A stretch of 64,000 bases of DNA, taken from Paenarthrobacter sp. JL.01a. Lineage in GTDB: Bacteria > Actinomycetota > Actinomycetes > Actinomycetales > Micrococcaceae. Positions 60,833 through 64,000 of the stretch are shown piece after piece (the first letter of the stretch is position 1; the number at the start of each line of letters is the position of its first letter). The stretch lies in contig NZ_CP104877.1 in the NCBI RefSeq assembly GCF_025452095.1, positions 4,340,001-4,404,000 on the forward strand, read 5' to 3'. The translations under genes and the position numbers were made by a program. A model generated the notes under the pieces. It was not told the origin of the DNA. It saw nothing but the letters and a program-made list of their open reading frames with translations, and searched no databases.

Positions 60833-61483
60833 CTACGCCGTCTTTCCGGCCTTGTTGACGATAATCCTCACCACAGTGGTGGGTTCCTCCAACAGCTCTT
60901 GTCCGCACACGACAACGGAGGTTTCCACTCCGCCGAGCTTCCGGATGACCTTGGCGGCCTTCTCGATCTCTTCACCGGCACTGCGGCCCTTGATGGCCAC
61001 CACTTCGCCCTTGCCGTTGAGCAGGGGAATCGTCAAACCGGCGAGGTTGGTCAGGGCTGACACGGCACGGGCAGTGACGACGTCCGCATCAACCATTCCG
61101 ACCGCCAGCTCGGCACGGGTCCGCATGACCGTCACGTTGTCCAGACCAAGGTCGTCCACTACTTCCTGGAGCCAGATGACCCGGCGTTCCAGGGGTTCAA
61201 TCAACGTCAGTTCAAGATCCGGACGGGCAATGGCGAGGCACAGGCCGGGAAGTCCGGCACCCGAACCGACGTCGGCAACATGGCTGTTCCTGGCGATCGC
61301 GGACTCGATGACCGCACAGTTCAGGACATGCCTGCTCCAGAGCCGCGGGATCTCCCGCGGGCCAATCAAGCCACGTTCCGTGCCTGAGGTCGCCAGGTGT
61401 TCAACATAGCGCTTGGCAAGATCCAGGCGCTCACCAAAAATCTTCTCTGCCGCTGACAGTTCAGCTGCGGTGATTTCGACCAT
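60833..61483 (-). CDS. rsmG: 16S rRNA (guanine(527)-N7)-methyltransferase
   Basis: 216 residues. N-terminal helices, then the SAM-binding Rossmann core HVADVGSGAGLPGLCLAIARPDLELTLIEPLERRVIWLQEVVDDLGL and the catalytic region TARAVSALTNLAGLTIPLL. Methylates N7 of G527 in 16S rRNA; loss in other bacteria gives low-level streptomycin resistance. Usual position between jag and parA. Confidence 0.97.
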   Translation of the reverse strand: MVEITAAELSAAEKIFGERLDLAKRYVEHLATSGTERGLIGPREIPRLWSRHVLNCAVIESAIARNSHVADVGSGAGLPGLCLAIARPDLELTLIEPLERRVIWLQEVVDDLGLDNVTVMRTRAELAVGMVDADVVTARAVSALTNLAGLTIPLLNGKGEVVAIKGRSAGEEIEKAAKVIRKLGGVETSVVVCGQELLEEPTTVVRIIVNKAGKTA

Positions 61484-61488
61484 GGGCT

Positions 61489-62040
61489 CTAGTCAGCCGA
61501 AACGACGATGTGGCGGCCGGCGCCTTCGCCTTCGGACTCGGAGACAAAACCGAGGTCAGCAACGGCGTCGTGAACGATCTTGCGCTCGTAAGCGCTCATC
61601 GGTTCCAAAGCCACGGTGCCGCCGTCGGCCTTGACCTTTGCCACGGCGTCTTCGGCGATCTGCTGCAGGACGCCTGCGCGCTCTTTGCGGTAGCCGTTGA
61701 TGTCCAGAACCAGGCGTGAGCGGTTCTCCGTCGCCGAGAGAACCGACAGGCGGGCCAGTTCCTGGAGGGCCTCAAGGACTTCACCGTCGCGTCCAACCAG
61801 GCTGTCCAGGGCCGCCGACTCTTCATCGGTACCAATGGAGATGTAGGTACGGCCGTTGCGGACCTCAATGTCGATGTCGCCGTCGATGTCGGCAATATCA
61901 AGAAGCTCTTCGAGGTAGTCGGCGGCAATGTCGCCTTCCTCTTCCAAGCGGCTGGCCGTCTTGGATTGCGTCTCTTCCTGAGAGTCTTCCTGCTCTTCAG
62001 TCACGGCGGCAATAACTTCTTCAGTGCTCTCGGCAGACAT
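61489..62040 (-). CDS. jag: Jag/KhpB family RNA-binding protein (KH and R3H domains)
   Basis: 183 residues. Acidic N-terminus (1-50), a Jag-type KH domain (about 55-125: GDIDIEVRNGRTYISIGTDEESAALDSLVGRDGEVLEALQELARL) and an R3H domain (about 130-180, with ALEPMSAYERKIVHDAVADLG). Binds RNA; in other bacteria linked to cell division and envelope synthesis. Overlaps yidC by one base. Confidence 0.95.
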   Translation of the reverse strand: MSAESTEEVIAAVTEEQEDSQEETQSKTASRLEEEGDIAADYLEELLDIADIDGDIDIEVRNGRTYISIGTDEESAALDSLVGRDGEVLEALQELARLSVLSATENRSRLVLDINGYRKERAGVLQQIAEDAVAKVKADGGTVALEPMSAYERKIVHDAVADLGFVSESEGEGAGRHIVVSAD

Positions 62041-63011
62041 TACTTCTTCTTCCTGTTCTTACGTTGTGGCTGGACGCGCTGTGCCCGGATCTCTGCGGCT
62101 GCAGCGGCAGCAGCTTCGGCTTCAGCGGCAGCCTCCGCGGCCTTCTTGCCACCCAACAGCGGGGGCAGGCCCTTGGCTGCGCGGCGCTCTTCAAGAGCCT
62201 TCGCTGCGGGGGATCCCGGAGTCGGCATACGGCGGATGACGAAGAACTGCTGGCCCATGGTCCAGAGGTTGGTGGTGGTCCAGTAGATGAGGACACCGAT
62301 CGGGAAGTTGATGCCACCAATACCGAAGACGAGCGGCAGGATGTAGAGCATCATCTTCTGCTGGCGCATGAACGGGCTGGCCATAGCCTCTTCGGACATG
62401 TTCTTGGCCATGATCTGCTTCTGGGTGATGAACTGCGAAGCCGTCATCGCGACAATCATGAGAATCGACAGGACGACAACCGACATGTTGCCGGCTCCGC
62501 CATGCAGAAGTGCGGAGGACAGGGGCGCACCAAAGATGCTGGATGAATCGAACTCGACAACCTGCTGGGCACTCATCGCGCCGATTCCGTTGCCGGCATT
62601 CTTCGCGCTGGAGATACCCGACAACACCTGGAACAGTGCGAAGAAGAACGGCATCTGGATCAGCATCGGCAAACAGGCCGAGAACGGGTTGGTTCCGTGC
62701 TTCTTGTACAGCGCCATCTGCTCCTGCGCCATCGCCTGGCGTGAGAGCTGGTCGGTCTTGCCCTTGTACTTGGTCTGCAGCTTCTTCAGGTCCGGCTGCA
62801 GCAGCTGCATACCGCGCTGCGCCTTGATCTGCTTGACGAACACGGGAATCAGGGCGGCACGGATCACCAGCACCAGGCCAATGATGGACAGAGTCCAGGT
62901 CCAGCCGTTAGCGGCGGGCAGGCCAATGAAGCTCAGTCCCTCGTGGAAGCCGACCATGATGATCGACACCAGCCACTTGAACGGAAACATGATTGTTTCA
63001 AAGAAGTCCAT
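62040..63011 (-). CDS. yidC: Membrane protein insertase YidC
   Basis: 323 residues of the Gram-positive/actinobacterial YidC type. Five spans: WLVSIIMVGFHEGLSFIGLP region near the start, the conserved core LVLVIRAALIPVFVKQIKAQRGMQLLQPDLKKLQTKYKGK with the catalytic Arg of the hydrophilic groove, LPMLIQMPFFFALFQVLSGI and a basic C-terminal tail (AQRVQPQRKNRKKK). Inserts membrane proteins alone or with SecYEG. Next to yidD. Confidence 0.97.
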   Translation of the reverse strand: MDFFETIMFPFKWLVSIIMVGFHEGLSFIGLPAANGWTWTLSIIGLVLVIRAALIPVFVKQIKAQRGMQLLQPDLKKLQTKYKGKTDQLSRQAMAQEQMALYKKHGTNPFSACLPMLIQMPFFFALFQVLSGISSAKNAGNGIGAMSAQQVVEFDSSSIFGAPLSSALLHGGAGNMSVVVLSILMIVAMTASQFITQKQIMAKNMSEEAMASPFMRQQKMMLYILPLVFGIGGINFPIGVLIYWTTTNLWTMGQQFFVIRRMPTPGSPAAKALEERRAAKGLPPLLGGKKAAEAAAEAEAAAAAAAEIRAQRVQPQRKNRKKK

Positions 63012-63027
63012 ACGATATCCCTATTCG

Positions 63028-63441
63028 TCAGGCCGCCGAGCGGCCTTCTTCATCAGCCTGAGCAGCCAGGAACTGGTCCGGATTGTTCAGTACAACAATT
63101 GTGGGCGTCCGGCCTTCGGGCCAATGACGATGACCGGCGGGGACGTGGTCCACTCCACCGGCGTTCCAAGGGTGGCATTTGGCGAGCCTCTTGGCTGCAA
63201 GCCAGCTGCCCTTCACGGCGCCATGCACCGTCACTGCTTCCAGGGCGTATGCCGAGCAGGAGGGAAAGAAACGGCAAACCTGGCCGTACAGGGGCGAAAT
63301 CACCTTGCGGTAGCTCTTCAGCAAGAGGATGAGGATGTTTCGCGGCAACTCCCAGAGGAAGGTACCTGTCGCAGCCCAGATGCTACGCCGGCGAACTTTT
63401 CCGGAAGGGTCACTCAAGGAAGGAACGACGGCGGTGCTCAT
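63028..63441 (-). CDS. yidD: Membrane protein insertion efficiency factor YidD
   Basis: 137 residues from ATG 63441, one base after the rnpA stop. Family core: LLKSYRKVISPLYGQVCRFFPSCSAYALEAVTVHGAVKGSWLAAKRLAKCHPWNAGGVDHVP with the conserved Cys residues. Peripheral membrane protein that aids YidC. Longer than the usual 70-90 residues at both ends. Confidence 0.95.
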   Translation of the reverse strand: MSTAVVPSLSDPSGKVRRRSIWAATGTFLWELPRNILILLLKSYRKVISPLYGQVCRFFPSCSAYALEAVTVHGAVKGSWLAAKRLAKCHPWNAGGVDHVPAGHRHWPEGRTPTIVVLNNPDQFLAAQADEEGRSAA

Positions 63442-63442
63442 G

Positions 63443-63853
63443 TCATGCACGCGGTGTCCCTTCCGTTGTGGTGCCGTTGTGTTCAGTCGAAGCCTTGGGT
63501 GGAACCGAACCACCCAATCGCTTCGTCGTCACTGTCAGTGCGGCGTTGTAGTCCGAGAGCAGCTGCTCCCAGCTCGCATGTGCGGCTGCGGGCAGGGCCC
63601 GGACCACCACTGCCAAACCTGTTCCGTGCGTGTGCAGGGAAAGTGCGCCTGCTTCTCTCAGTCTCCTCTTAACGAGGTTCCTGGTCACGGCGTTCCCGAC
63701 GGCTTTGGAGACAATGAAACCGATTCGACTCGGCTCCCCGGCCCCGATAGGAGCCGTATATAACACTAAGTTCCGGCGTCCATTGCGGACGCCGGAACGT
63801 ACAGTTGTTGAAAAGTCGGTAGACGTCCGCAGACGGTTAGGGGTGGCTAGCAC
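63443..63853 (-). CDS. rnpA: Ribonuclease P protein component
   Basis: 136 residues from GTG 63853. Contains IGFIVSKAVGNAVTRNLVKRRLREAG with the RNR-type motif that binds the RNA subunit, following the N-terminal RLRTSTDFSTTVRSGVRNGRRNLVLYT. Supports RNase P in 5' processing of tRNA. A C-terminal tail of about 20 polar residues is not conserved in the family. Confidence 0.97.
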   Translation of the reverse strand: MLATPNRLRTSTDFSTTVRSGVRNGRRNLVLYTAPIGAGEPSRIGFIVSKAVGNAVTRNLVKRRLREAGALSLHTHGTGLAVVVRALPAAAHASWEQLLSDYNAALTVTTKRLGGSVPPKASTEHNGTTTEGTPRA

Positions 63854-63894
63854 CGTCGAACCTGCAAAGAGACACTGACCGACAAGTCAGTTAT

Positions 63895-64000
63895 TTAGGC
63901 CGACAGCTCGACGCGGCCCTTGCCGCGACGGGCAGCCAGGATGGCGCGGCCGGCACGGGTGCGCATACGAAGGCGGAAGCCGTGCTTCTTGGCCCGACGG
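63895..64000 (-). CDS. rpmH: 50S ribosomal protein L34, 5' end cut by window edge
   Basis: The last 34 codons are present on the minus strand: RRAKKHGFRLRMRTRAGRA followed by ILAARRGKGRVELSA and TAA. This is the classic L34 sequence. It precedes rnpA by 41 bp in the usual rpmH-rnpA order next to dnaA. Confidence 0.96.
   Translation of the reverse strand, partial: RRAKKHGFRLRMRTRAGRAILAARRGKGRVELSA

Noticed and set aside
1..64000. CRISPR arrays, insertion sequences, prophage or integrase genes
   Set aside because: None seen; no regularly spaced repeats with unique spacers, no transposase or integrase motif.

Overview
The window is high-GC actinobacterial chromosome, most probably from Arthrobacter or Paenarthrobacter (Micrococcaceae). 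This rests on the gene content, the mycobacterial/actinobacterial type of ParA N-terminus, the GGAAT-N18-GTT (SigH/SigR type) promoter before trxB, and the order rpmH-rnpA-yidD-yidC-jag-rsmG-parA-parB at the right end. That order places the right edge next to dnaA and the replication origin; rpmH is cut by the edge.

Left part, 1-16.8 kb: accessory and household genes. A cut esterase, a GNAT acetyltransferase, a class III CoA-transferase translationally coupled to an HMG-CoA-lyase-type enzyme, an SRPBCC protein with a palindromic site before it, a lipoprotein, a diacylglycerol-kinase-like enzyme, an ABC ATPase with a polytopic partner, a PhzF protein, the rpsF-ssb-rpsR-rplI operon, tRNA-Leu(GAG), small membrane proteins, an amino-acid permease and an M18 aminopeptidase.

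Middle, 16.9-43.5 kb: regulation and envelope. A FadR-type regulator, an exported intradiol-dioxygenase-like lipoprotein, and two signalling-plus-ABC-transporter modules: ATPase-permease-histidine kinase-response regulator in one operon at 19.2-23.0 kb, and kinase/regulator divergent from permease/ATPase at 35.4-39.3 kb. Also a PAP2-lipid kinase fusion beside a second PAP2 phosphatase, an MFS exporter coupled to a DeoR regulator, an ABC-F protein, a lipoprotein transpeptidase (PBP), a secreted GH31/NPCBM glycosidase of about 1280 residues, an HxlR regulator divergent from an NAD(P)H-binding reductase, a phytoene-desaturase-like oxidoreductase and a GT87-like mannosyltransferase. A 66-bp palindromic repeat occurs twice (35293 and 39304); the second copy supplies the stop codons of two convergent genes.

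Right part, 43.5-64 kb: a 46-codon gene with a perfect ribosome binding site and its own terminator, then a histidine phosphatase and CCA-adding enzyme, a Nudix hydrolase, MurJ, a pseudokinase-like membrane protein, trxB-trxA, and then about 5.8 kb without any convincing gene. This stretch is the most unusual part of the window: it holds eight parS sites (TTTCACGTGAAA cores) and two arrays of DnaA boxes repeated every 12 bp. A ninth parS lies inside the 5' end of parA. It is followed by parB, parA, rsmG, jag, yidC, yidD, rnpA and rpmH, all on the minus strand. ParB, ParA, the parS cluster and the DnaA boxes together look like an origin-linked centromere region.
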